This document shows positions 9,250 to 17,417 of a DNA stretch of 54,918 nt, in pieces. The DNA is taken from positions 1-54,918 of the forward strand of contig CAZSRF010000010.1 in NCBI GenBank assembly GCA_964609155.1. Reading direction: 5' to 3'. This stretch comes from JAGOUU01 sp964609155 (GTDB taxonomy: Bacteria > Pseudomonadota > Gammaproteobacteria > JAGOUU01). Below the pieces are notes generated by a model, which ran no database searches, was not told where the DNA came from, and saw nothing but the letters and a program-made list of their open reading frames with translations. Position numbers and translations under genes: made by a program. How positions within the stretch are numbered: position 1 is the stretch's first letter; every line of letters starts with the position of its first letter.

Positions 9250-10341
9250 CTAAATAGTGTGCGCTGGCCTGCTGCATCTGCTTGTTATTTCAGCTTCTCT
9301 TGGCGACAAAGAGCAATCTGAATAGTCAAAGATATCGGGTATTATAGATGGTTGGCAAAAATAGCCAAATATAATCCTTAATTGTAGATTCAAGCCGTAA
9401 GGTAATTGTCTATAGTGAGTACTAAGTTCAGTAGTGTAACAGCTTGAGATAAAAGGCAAGTGATCCTCTCTTGGGTGTGGTTCAAATGGATCGTGTATAG
9501 AGCGTGCAATTGCATCACACAGTCTAAAGCCGGAATGTTGGACTTTATCCAACAAATAAATAATGTAACTTAAAGCATGCACTAATGTAACATCATGAGT
9601 TATTGAGTCTCTTTCTGGGGGTTTAGAAAGATCGAATGCTTTTACATTAATAAAGGGGTTATGATAAATTCCAGATGCTGTGCTGCTAGTATATTCTGGA
9701 TATCCAGCTATGACAGAATCATCTAGCAAGATTGATCTATGCATATACTCAGGCACGAATGTCAGTAATTTGCGGTGGTTATAGACTTCATCTAAATTTT
9801 CTGACCAATTTGGTGGTTTTTTTATGGCAAGATCATCACAACAAATAACAAGTTTTATATGCTCAAGCGGGTCAATGATTGCAAGGCATTGCGAAACATA
9901 TTTTTTAGTTCCTGCAGACCAGAGTACGAGCTGAATTTGAGGTATTTGGGACAAAAGATCCAAAAAATGATCCAAAAAAGGCCTTTTAGATATTTTGAAA
10001 TAAGATCCTCTTATTCGTTCTGCTGAGCGTTGTGCATAGAGTAATGTTCTGTCCAGATCTAAAAAAACTGTTAATCTACTTTCTGCAGCAGGCGTTGGAA
10101 AGTCTATTAAATCTGTATGGGTTAAAAAAAATTGTCTTGAGCTAGCTGATCTTAGATGTTTAGTGTCTCTTGCGTTAAAGATAACTTCTTTTATGTTTAG
10201 ATCTTCTGGTGTGATAGATGCTAGAGATTCAATAATCATAGGGTAGCGAGAAAATAAATCAAGAAGTATTTTATTATTTCTTTTTACATCTTTTTCATCG
10301 TACATTGAGTATAATAAGCTGATATCAAAAGGAAAGGGCAT
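9250..10341 (-). CDS. FCP1/SCP-like (NLI-interacting factor) HAD-family phosphatase
   Basis: The 363-aa protein has HAD motifs in the arrangement of eukaryotic FCP1/SCP (NIF-like) CTD phosphatases: motif I FLDLDRTLL (D95, D97), motif II region LVLWSAGTKKYV (S142) after KRPFLDHFL, Lys in the KKPPNW region (~174) and motif IV ILLDDS (D207-D208). Substrate is unknown; eukaryotic relatives dephosphorylate phosphoserine on proteins. The first ~80 and last ~110 residues match nothing I know. There is no signal peptide or membrane segment. Such eukaryote-like phosphatases in intracellular bacteria are often secreted effectors, but that is inference here. It lies 99 bp upstream of the duplicated membrane protein gene on the same strand. 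Confidence 0.7.
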   Translation of the reverse strand: MPFPFDISLLYSMYDEKDVKRNNKILLDLFSRYPMIIESLASITPEDLNIKEVIFNARDTKHLRSASSRQFFLTHTDLIDFPTPAAESRLTVFLDLDRTLLYAQRSAERIRGSYFKISKRPFLDHFLDLLSQIPQIQLVLWSAGTKKYVSQCLAIIDPLEHIKLVICCDDLAIKKPPNWSENLDEVYNHRKLLTFVPEYMHRSILLDDSVIAGYPEYTSSTASGIYHNPFINVKAFDLSKPPERDSITHDVTLVHALSYIIYLLDKVQHSGFRLCDAIARSIHDPFEPHPREDHLPFISSCYTTELSTHYRQLPYGLNLQLRIIFGYFCQPSIIPDIFDYSDCSLSPREAEITSRCSRPAHTI

Positions 10342-10489
10342 AAGGTTCTTTGGATTTTTTTAAATTAATTATAAAAATACAGTAGATACTAAAATAATTA
10401 TATTAATTTAGCAAGTAAGCATTTTTATAAGTATTATTTATAGTACTATATTAGCGTATTATCTAAAGATAGTTGATTGCTAATACTTA

Positions 10490-10613
10490 CAGGACTTACG
10501 CAAAAAACCTGTCATACCGGCCAAAGAGCCGGTATCTTGCGGAAAAGATCTCAGTTCTACGCACTTCGTGCTTGAGCGAGATGACAATTTACAATCATTT
10601 TGCGTAAGTCCTG
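10490..10613. mobile_element. MITE-like element, 124 bp, with inverted ends and 5-bp target duplication
   Basis: The element begins CAGGACTTACGCAAAA and ends TTTTGCGTAAGTCCTG, perfect 16-bp terminal inverted repeats. It is flanked by direct repeats ACTTA at 10485-10489 and 10614-10618, the mark of transposition with a 5-bp duplication. Inside are a hairpin (TACCGGC / GCCGGTA) and the segment GAGCGAGATGACAAT shared with the copy at the window start. It has no coding capacity. It lies in the intergenic gap between the FCP1-like gene and the GIN-domain lipoprotein gene, whose promoter must lie in or after it. Confidence 0.85.
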
Positions 10614-10701
10614 ACTTAGTGTTGCCTTAGCACCAGGTGATTTGATTTATATAGAAGTTTTGTTATGATGCTACTCAGAGCGGTGTTTAAATCTCAACCT
10701 T

Positions 10702-11442
10702 ATGCAAAATAATATAAAAATTATCATTATATCTGTAGTTGCTCTATTAATATCAGCTTGTGACAACAAGAAGATTTCTGGTAATGGTGACATTAAGACT
10801 TATTCTTACCCAGTTCCTAGGTTTAATCAGCTTGATATAGCCGGAGATTTTGATGTTGAGGTTACGACTGTAGCAGGTTTGGCTTCTAATGTATCTATAG
10901 TAACAGATAGCAACTTAATTCAATATATTAACTATGCTACTAAGAGCAATAAATTAGAGATTGCTACAAATAAATCTAATATTAAACCTAGCAAGCGTGT
11001 AAAAATTGTAATTATAGCAAATAAAATAGATGACGTTCATGCAAGTGGCAGCTCTTATATTCATGTTAATGCGTTTAATTCAGATAATCTTGTCCTTAAT
11101 TTGGCAGGGGCTGTCAGTTTTGAAGCTGATAATGTTAAGGTAAATAAAATAGATGCAACTACATTTGGTAGTACTAAATTAACATTAACTGGGATAGCAA
11201 ATGACGCGGTATATATGTTGTCTGGAGCGTCTATATTACAGGCTCAGAAATTAAAAGCGTTTAGTGTTTCAATGCTTACAAATGGTAGTGTGAATGCCAG
11301 TTTATACGCTTCTGAGTCTTTCGAAATAGAATCTAATGGAGATGGCAATGTTATTTACTACGGACATCCTAAAAAAACTAGTATAAGAAGTTATGGTAGC
11401 AGCATTATCCAAGAAGTAGCAGCAGAGGGATGCGCGCACTAA
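10702..11442 (+). CDS. Lipoprotein with GIN (DUF2807, head-GIN) domain
   Basis: The 246-aa product starts with a lipoprotein signal peptide, hydrophobic stretch IKIIIISVVALL followed by the lipobox LISAC with lipidated C20. The rest is a beta-helix-like array of short strands with G/S/N turns typical of DUF2807, for example IAGDFDVEV, VHASGSSYI, LNLAGAVSFEAD, YMLSGASIL and IESNGDGNV. The function of this family is not established; it is an envelope protein, probably anchored in a membrane and facing the periplasm or surface. It stands alone, downstream of the 124-bp MITE-like element and convergent with mutH (13-bp gap). Confidence 0.78.
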   Translation: MQNNIKIIIISVVALLISACDNKKISGNGDIKTYSYPVPRFNQLDIAGDFDVEVTTVAGLASNVSIVTDSNLIQYINYATKSNKLEIATNKSNIKPSKRVKIVIIANKIDDVHASGSSYIHVNAFNSDNLVLNLAGAVSFEADNVKVNKIDATTFGSTKLTLTGIANDAVYMLSGASILQAQKLKAFSVSMLTNGSVNASLYASESFEIESNGDGNVIYYGHPKKTSIRSYGSSIIQEVAAEGCAH

Positions 11443-11455
11443 CACACTAAAATAT

Positions 11456-12253
11456 TTAGAATATGTTGGAAACGTTATTCGCCCAGTATATTTCTTTAGT
11501 GAACTCTGTTCTAAAATAAAAACCACGTGGTAAAGTTGCAGTTTTATCTCCAGTTGAACTAACGCTGTTAGTGATAACTTTAGAATTGGCTGCTTTAGGG
11601 CGTATTTGTAGTATTTTACCGTAATGGCTAGACAGTGCACCGATATTACCTGTGATAATCATTTCAGTTAGTTCCTGCCAGTCGGTTTCAATAAAAGACA
11701 GTTGTTCTTTACTTGGTTGCCAGAGAAAGGCATTGCCAATGATTCTATCATTGAAAGCATGAAAATTTAATTGTTGTTTAGATATTGATGCTGCTGCAGG
11801 TATAATAATAGGCAGCCATAAGATGTGCTGTATTTTTTTATAAACTACGGAGTCTTTGAACTCATAAGTTGTGTTGGTTGGTAACAGTGGAGCTGTGCAA
11901 ATATATGTAGTTTCTAATGGGCATCCATTTAGATCAATGGGCAAAGTTTTTACCTCTAGATTTAGGTGAGGGAAGTCTGGTATTGGTTGCGAATGTGCTG
12001 TAGCTCCCAAGAGAAATTCAATAATTTGCCCAGTTAGTCCTTTCTTATTAGTTAAAGAATTTTGTTCAGTTTTAGAGGAAATGATACCCAAATAATTTGT
12101 CAACTGCCCTAACGTATAACCACGTAAACTAAGTGCTTTATTTAATATGGCGTTTACTTGCGTATTTTTAGATGTATAATTTACAATTGCTCCGGTGTCC
12201 ATATGTGAATCATAGCTGTTAAACGCAAATTTGTACAGCATTGTTCGATTCAC
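11456..12253 (-). CDS. mutH: DNA mismatch repair endonuclease MutH
   Basis: MutH nicks the unmethylated strand at hemimethylated GATC sites when activated by MutS-MutL. Signature blocks are KGLTGQIIEFLLGATA (71-86) and the catalytic D-x6-E-x-K set D93, E100, K102 in DFPHLNLEVKT. At 265 aa it is longer than E. coli MutH (229 aa); a second ATG at 12202 would give 248 aa and may be the true start, since no clear ribosome binding site favours either. Its presence argues for a gammaproteobacterium using Dam-directed repair. It is 31 bp downstream of the subtilase gene on the same strand. Confidence 0.93.
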   Translation of the reverse strand: MNRTMLYKFAFNSYDSHMDTGAIVNYTSKNTQVNAILNKALSLRGYTLGQLTNYLGIISSKTEQNSLTNKKGLTGQIIEFLLGATAHSQPIPDFPHLNLEVKTLPIDLNGCPLETTYICTAPLLPTNTTYEFKDSVVYKKIQHILWLPIIIPAAASISKQQLNFHAFNDRIIGNAFLWQPSKEQLSFIETDWQELTEMIITGNIGALSSHYGKILQIRPKAANSKVITNSVSSTGDKTATLPRGFYFRTEFTKEIYWANNVSNIF

Positions 12254-12284
12254 ATATATTTTGCAAAAGCTCTGCTATGATCAT

Positions 12285-13655
12285 TTAATTATCATTAGAA
12301 TTATTAGGCTCATTCTCATCAGGTAGCTTATCTAAAACTAAATCCAAAGTTTTCTTAGCATCGGCTACTCCAACACCCATTTCTTTTTCACTTGCCCCTT
12401 GTTTAATAAAGTTAATGACATCATCATTGCTCATATTTTCTTTCACTGCATGCATTAAAGCAACTAAACCTGATATATGAGGAGTTGCCATGCTGGTGCC
12501 TTGTAAAAATTGATACTTTCCGATTTTTTCTAAAGATAAAATTTCATTTGCTTCATTATCGTTTTTTCTTTTGCGGTTTTCTCCCCCAGGAGCTGCGATA
12601 GTTAATGTTTTACCGTAATTAGAATAAAATGTTTGTTTGCCATCACGATTTGTCGCCCCCACAGTTATAACTCCTTGACAGTTTGCAGGAGTAAATTTTG
12701 CTGCATCAACTGAACTATTACCAGCAGCAACCACAATATTTATGCCAAGCTCAGTGATGTCATCAATAGTTTCTTGAAGAGTCTTAGGGCATTTACCAAA
12801 GCCTCCCAAACTGAGATTAATAACTTTAGCTGGATTAGGATTTTTTCTATCACTAATACCAGCAGCCCAACGCATACCTTCAGCAATCCAGGCAAAAGAA
12901 CCACTACCAGAGTTATTTAAGACACGCACCGGTAAAATTTTAGCACCCCAAGATATACCTGACACAACACCATCCTGATCAGTAACTGCAGCTATAGTGC
13001 CGGCCACATGGGTTCCATGATAAGAAGTGTCACCACCATGATCTGTTGGGTCATCTTTTTTATTTTTATCATCTTTGCTATCAACAAAATTTTGCCCAGG
13101 TAAAATTTTATCACCCAAAGCTTCATGCTTTACTATGCCAGTATCAACTACACCAACGATAATGTCTCTATCAAAACCTGTGGTGATATCCCAAGCATCT
13201 GGCAAGTTCATTCCGCCGGATTCTTCATAATAATGCCACTGCTCTGAATAGCGTGAATCATTAGGAGTTTTTTGCATATAAACATACCCATTTGGATCGG
13301 CATATTTTATATTTGGATCAGAGTTTAACTGTTCAAGCTTAGTGTTTATAGCTTCTAAAGACAACTTTGTGTTTTCTGGTTGATTAATATTGAATATATA
13401 AGCGCCATTACTAAGTTTATGACTGTAGACTAGACTTAATTTTGCTTTATTGCCTACATATTGTTCTAAAGCTCGTATAGAGGTATCAAGATTATTATTT
13501 TTATTGAATTTTACAATAATGGAATCTATAGAGCGATCTTTAGATTTTAGAGCCAGATCTTCTCCATTTTTGGTTATAATTGCAAAGCTGTAGTTATTTA
13601 GTAATAATGAAACAAGAACTAGTAAAGGGCTTTTAGGGTACGAGAGTTTTACCAT
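12285..13655 (-). CDS. Secreted S8-family subtilisin-like serine protease
   Basis: The 456-aa preproenzyme has a signal peptide ending SFA (residue 25), an inhibitor-type propeptide (~40-125, ending near IKYADPNGYVY) and an S8 catalytic domain. The triad is clear: D171 in VVDTGI, H213 in HGTHVAGT and S388 in GTSMATPH, with oxyanion N313 in AAGNSS. The C-terminus ends in a short Asn/Asp/Pro-rich tail with no further domain. A strong AAGGAG lies just upstream of the ATG. It should be exported by Sec and act in the periplasm or outside the cell. It is divergent from ampD across a 180-bp gap that holds a 16-bp palindrome. Confidence 0.92.
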   Translation of the reverse strand: MVKLSYPKSPLLVLVSLLLNNYSFAIITKNGEDLALKSKDRSIDSIIVKFNKNNNLDTSIRALEQYVGNKAKLSLVYSHKLSNGAYIFNINQPENTKLSLEAINTKLEQLNSDPNIKYADPNGYVYMQKTPNDSRYSEQWHYYEESGGMNLPDAWDITTGFDRDIIVGVVDTGIVKHEALGDKILPGQNFVDSKDDKNKKDDPTDHGGDTSYHGTHVAGTIAAVTDQDGVVSGISWGAKILPVRVLNNSGSGSFAWIAEGMRWAAGISDRKNPNPAKVINLSLGGFGKCPKTLQETIDDITELGINIVVAAGNSSVDAAKFTPANCQGVITVGATNRDGKQTFYSNYGKTLTIAAPGGENRKRKNDNEANEILSLEKIGKYQFLQGTSMATPHISGLVALMHAVKENMSNDDVINFIKQGASEKEMGVGVADAKKTLDLVLDKLPDENEPNNSNDN

Positions 13656-13737
13656 ATCTATCTCCTTATCTTATTTTTATTTAATGTTTGATAGGACGTA
13701 CGGCTACAGCTACAAAAATAGATATAGAATAATTATC

Positions 13738-13753
13738 TATACATTAATGTATA
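13738..13753. promoter_or_regulatory. Perfect 16-bp palindrome between divergent protease and ampD genes
   Basis: TATACATTAATGTATA is a perfect palindrome 83 bp upstream of both the protease ATG (13655) and the ampD ATG (13836), i.e. centred in the divergent intergenic region. That position suits an operator for a dimeric regulator, but the sequence is AT-rich and no regulator is identified. Confidence 0.35.
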
Positions 13754-13835
13754 TACAGGCTTGATGTTGTTAGTCAAATAGCAATAATGTTAGGTATGGT
13801 AATAACAGTATGATTTTAAAATTTACAAGAATAAA

Positions 13836-14417
13836 ATGAATAATACTAACACAGTTCAAAATAACCAGCTTTTTACAGTTAATAAAGGTTGGTTGCAGGG
13901 CAAAGTAAAATATATTAATTCAATAAATTTCAATAATCGCCCTGAAGGTATAGATATCGATTTATTAGTAATTCATTGTGCAAGTTTGCCTGAAGGACAT
14001 TACGACAATAACAACCTAGAACAATTGTTTTCTGGAAGTATTACAAAAAATAAATTATTAGAGTTAGGACTAAACCAAGAATTAAAAGTATCAACCCATT
14101 TATATATTAAACGCTGTGGGGAAATTATCCAATTTGTGCCTTTTAATAAACGCGCCTGGCATGCTGGAGTCTCTAATTTTGATGGTCGTACAGCTTGTAA
14201 TGATTTTTCTATAGGTATCGAGCTTCAAGGGACTGTAAATAGTGAGTTTACGAAGGAGCAGTACAGAGTCTTGATAAAAGTTACTCAATCTATAATGAAT
14301 TGTTACAGTAAAATAAATAAGAACAGAATTGTAGGACACAGTGATATAGCACCTGTGCGCAAGGCTGATCCGGGCGATAGATTTGATTGGAAATATTATT
14401 TAAACTCTCTGGTGTAG
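13836..14417 (+). CDS. ampD: 1,6-anhydro-N-acetylmuramyl-L-alanine amidase AmpD
   Basis: AmpD is the cytosolic zinc amidase that cuts the stem peptide from anhydroMurNAc-peptides during wall recycling. The 193-aa amidase_2 protein shows zinc ligands H47 (LLVIHCAS), H168 (VGHSDIAP) and D178, and the RKADPG motif with K176 that marks AmpD. There is no signal peptide, as expected for the cytosolic enzyme. Its product pathway joins that of AmgK-MurU encoded at 4267-6034. In some bacteria AmpD loss induces ampC; no ampR or beta-lactamase is seen here. Confidence 0.92.
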   Translation: MNNTNTVQNNQLFTVNKGWLQGKVKYINSINFNNRPEGIDIDLLVIHCASLPEGHYDNNNLEQLFSGSITKNKLLELGLNQELKVSTHLYIKRCGEIIQFVPFNKRAWHAGVSNFDGRTACNDFSIGIELQGTVNSEFTKEQYRVLIKVTQSIMNCYSKINKNRIVGHSDIAPVRKADPGDRFDWKYYLNSLV

Positions 14418-14430
14418 ATTATTAGTTCTG

Positions 14431-14550
14431 GCGGACATTAAAGGGGACATTTTTTTAGAGAAAAATAATTCTTAATTTAAAAAAACAACTATATTCAAGA
14501 AGATAAAGCTACAAGAAGCGGATATTTAAGAGGACATTTTTGCGGACATG
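14431..14550. repeat. Imperfect 25-bp direct repeats upstream of aceE, possible insertion remnant
   Basis: Positions 14431-14455 (GCGGACATTAAAGGGGACAT then T-run) and 14518-14542 (GCGGATATTTAAGAGGACAT then T-run) match at 21 of 25 bases in the same orientation, and a third partial GCGGACATGAAA follows at 14542. The 260-bp gap between ampD and aceE holds no gene. The GGGGACATTTTT type of motif resembles ends of some degenerate insertion sequences, but no transposase is present, so the origin is unresolved. Confidence 0.4.
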
Positions 14551-14677
14551 AAATCATTATCCTATAGAGATGAACTCGTATCATCTTGGTTCTGTTTAGA
14601 TTATCTATCAAGATCTATAATTTCTATGATACAATTTGTGATATTACCGACTTTGAGAACTAGAGAACTAAATTTGT

Positions 14678-17407
14678 ATGTCTGTTACCGAGCAAAATTT
14701 ACTAACTAATGATGTTGATCCAGGTGAAACTAAAGAATGGATAGATGCTTTATTGGCTGTTATTGAACAAGATGGCTCTGAACGAGCGCATTTTCTACTA
14801 GAGAAGTTAATCGATGTTGCTCGTAGAAATGGAGGTTGCTTTATCCCATATAAAGCTACAACTGCTTACCTGAACACGATCCCTAAAGCAGCAGAGCCTG
14901 TAATGCCTGGAGATCATTCTATTGAGAGCCGCATTCATGCATATATTAGATGGAACGCTATGGCGATGGTGCTTCGTTCTGGTAAAAAAACATCAGAACT
15001 TGGTGGGCATATTGCTAGTTTTGCTTCCTCAGCAACTTTATATGATGTAGGTTTTAACCATTTTTTTACAGCGCCTTCTGCGAACCACGGGGGCGATTTG
15101 CTCTATATCCAAGGGCATGTGTCACCCGGTATATATGCGCGATCTTTTTTAGAGGGTAGAATTGACGAAGAGCAACTAGATAACTTTCGCCAAGAGGTTG
15201 AACAAAAAGGATTGTCCTCTTATCCTCATCCGTGGCTTATGCCAGATTATTGGCAATTTGCTACTGTATCTATGGGGCTTGGTCCTATTCAAGCTATTTA
15301 TCAAGCAAGATTTCTAAAATATTTACATAATAGAGGCCTGGCTGATACATCAAATCGTAAGGTATGGTGTTTTTGTGGTGATGGCGAAATGGATGAACCA
15401 GAATCACTAGGAGCGATATCTTTAGCTGGTCGTGAAAAATTAGATAATTTAATTTTTGTAGTTAATTGTAATTTACAAAGACTAGATGGACCTGTGCGTG
15501 GCAATGGAAAAATTATACAAGAATTAGAAGGTGTTTTTCGTGGTGCAGATTGGAATGTCATTAAAGTTATTTGGGGCCGTTACTGGGATCCTCTGTTAGC
15601 TCAAGATCATAACCAATTATTAATGAAGCGTATGGAAGAGGCTTTAGATGGTGATTACCAAAATTATAAGGCTCATGGGGGTGCTTATACACGTGAACAT
15701 TTCTTTGGAAAATATCCAGAATTAAAGGTTATGGTGGCCAATATGTCAGATGATGACATTTGGCGTCTTAATAGGGGCGGGCATGATCCAAGTAAAGTTT
15801 ATGCCGCTTATCATGAAGCAGTGCATCATAAAGAACAGCCCACGGTTATTTTAGCTAAAACAGTTAAGGGCTATGGTATGGGAATTGGTTCTGGTGAAGC
15901 AGAGAATACCACGCACCAAAAAAAGAAAATGGATCTTGAAAGTATTAAGCAATTCCGTGATAGATTTGGTATTCCCATTCCGGATAGTCAAGTAGAAAAT
16001 ATACCTTATTATAAGCCCGATCCACAAAGTCCAGAAATAAAATATTTATTAGATTGTCGAAAAAGGCTTGGTGGTTTTTTGCCTGCTCGTCGTCAGCAAA
16101 GTGAAATTGAGTTAACAGTACCTGATTTATCAAGTTTTGATTTCATGTTACAAGGTAGTGACGATCGTGAAGTTTCTACTACCATGGCATTTGTAAGGAT
16201 CTTGTCACATTTATTAAAAGACAAAAATTTAAAACAATATTTAGTACCCATTATTCCAGATGAAGCACGTACGTTTGGTATGGAGGGTTTTTTTCGTCAG
16301 TTAGGTATTTATTCTTCTGTAGGGCAATTGTATCAGCCTGTTGATTCTAACCAAGTGATGTTTTACAAGGAAGACAAGAAAGGGCAATTATTAGAAGAGG
16401 GGATTACAGAAGCAGGTGCTTTTTCTTCTTGGCTTGCTGCTGCTACGTCGTATAGTAACAATAATGTGCCTGTGATACCGTTTTATATTTTCTATTCAAT
16501 GTTTGGTTTTCAAAGAATAGCAGATTTAGCTTGGGCAGCTGGAGATATGCGAGCGCGTGGATTTTTATTAGGAGCCACTGCTGGCAGGACTACATTAGCC
16601 GGTGAAGGATTACAGCATTGTGATGGACATTCGCTTGTTATGTCTGCTGTTGTTCCCAATTGCCGATCTTATGATCCAACATTTGGGTATGAACTTGCTG
16701 TTATCATCCAAAATGGCTTAAAAGAAATGTATGTTGATAAGAAAAGCATTTATTACTATATAACAGTAATGAATGAAAACTATCTACATCCGCCTGCAAG
16801 CTCAGCCAGTCAAGACATAGAGCAACTAGCAAAACAAATAATCCAGGGTATGTATCTCTTAAGAAAGCCAGATTCTAGTGTATCTAATGCGCCTAATAAA
16901 GTACGTTTGTTATCTTCTGGTACAATTTTGCGAGAGGCTTTACAAGCAGCCGAAATTTTAGAAAAAGAATATCAAATAGCTTGTGAAGTTTATAGTGTGA
17001 CAAGTTTTACAGAGTTAGCTCGCGATGGCATGAGAGTTGAGCGAAATAATAGGCTTTCTGTAGGCACAACAAGTTCAAAAATTGAGTTAAGTTATGTGGA
17101 ACAAAAATTAGCTACAACTTCAGATAGCTCTCCTATTATTGCTGTAACAGATTATATTAGAGCCTATGCAGAACAAATCAGACCATATTTAAATAATCAT
17201 AAATATATAGTTTTAGGTACTGATGGTTTTGGACGCAGTGATACTCGTAAGAAACTACGTAGATTTTTTGAAGTAGATGCAGCTTATATTGTTATTACAA
17301 GTTTAAAGGCGCTTGCTGATCAGGGTAAGATCGAGCTAAGTATAGTAAAAAATGCTATGCAAAAATATAACATTACTGCTGATAAAATACAGCCTTTTAA
17401 TAATTAG
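14678..17407 (+). CDS. aceE: Pyruvate dehydrogenase E1 component (homodimeric type)
   Basis: AceE is the thiamine-diphosphate enzyme that decarboxylates pyruvate and reductively acetylates the lipoyl groups of AceF. The 909-aa length and layout match the large homodimeric E1 of gammaproteobacteria rather than the alpha/beta form. Visible hallmarks are the N-terminal WIDALLAVIEQDG...RAHFLLEKL, the thiamine-diphosphate/Mg site CGDGEMDEPES (~232-242) with VVNCNLQRLDGPVRGNGK after it, and YGMGIGSGEAENTTHQKKK. It leads the aceE-aceF-lpdA operon; aceF starts 10 bp after the stop. No pdhR regulator gene is adjacent. Confidence 0.97.
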   Translation: MSVTEQNLLTNDVDPGETKEWIDALLAVIEQDGSERAHFLLEKLIDVARRNGGCFIPYKATTAYLNTIPKAAEPVMPGDHSIESRIHAYIRWNAMAMVLRSGKKTSELGGHIASFASSATLYDVGFNHFFTAPSANHGGDLLYIQGHVSPGIYARSFLEGRIDEEQLDNFRQEVEQKGLSSYPHPWLMPDYWQFATVSMGLGPIQAIYQARFLKYLHNRGLADTSNRKVWCFCGDGEMDEPESLGAISLAGREKLDNLIFVVNCNLQRLDGPVRGNGKIIQELEGVFRGADWNVIKVIWGRYWDPLLAQDHNQLLMKRMEEALDGDYQNYKAHGGAYTREHFFGKYPELKVMVANMSDDDIWRLNRGGHDPSKVYAAYHEAVHHKEQPTVILAKTVKGYGMGIGSGEAENTTHQKKKMDLESIKQFRDRFGIPIPDSQVENIPYYKPDPQSPEIKYLLDCRKRLGGFLPARRQQSEIELTVPDLSSFDFMLQGSDDREVSTTMAFVRILSHLLKDKNLKQYLVPIIPDEARTFGMEGFFRQLGIYSSVGQLYQPVDSNQVMFYKEDKKGQLLEEGITEAGAFSSWLAAATSYSNNNVPVIPFYIFYSMFGFQRIADLAWAAGDMRARGFLLGATAGRTTLAGEGLQHCDGHSLVMSAVVPNCRSYDPTFGYELAVIIQNGLKEMYVDKKSIYYYITVMNENYLHPPASSASQDIEQLAKQIIQGMYLLRKPDSSVSNAPNKVRLLSSGTILREALQAAEILEKEYQIACEVYSVTSFTELARDGMRVERNNRLSVGTTSSKIELSYVEQKLATTSDSSPIIAVTDYIRAYAEQIRPYLNNHKYIVLGTDGFGRSDTRKKLRRFFEVDAAYIVITSLKALADQGKIELSIVKNAMQKYNITADKIQPFNN

Positions 17408-17417
17408 AATTAAACTT

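Noticed and set aside
10490..10613. CRISPR repeat or tRNA-like structure as explanation of the palindromes
   Set aside because: No array of spacers and no cloverleaf; perfect target duplications fit a mobile element much better.
11302..11640. 112-codon minus-strand frame across the junction of the GIN lipoprotein gene and mutH
   Set aside because: Overlaps two well-supported genes and has no recognisable product.
17352..17417. Upstream in-frame ATG extending aceF into aceE
   Set aside because: Would add an unrelated 22-residue leader; the ATG at 17418 gives a normal E2 N-terminus.
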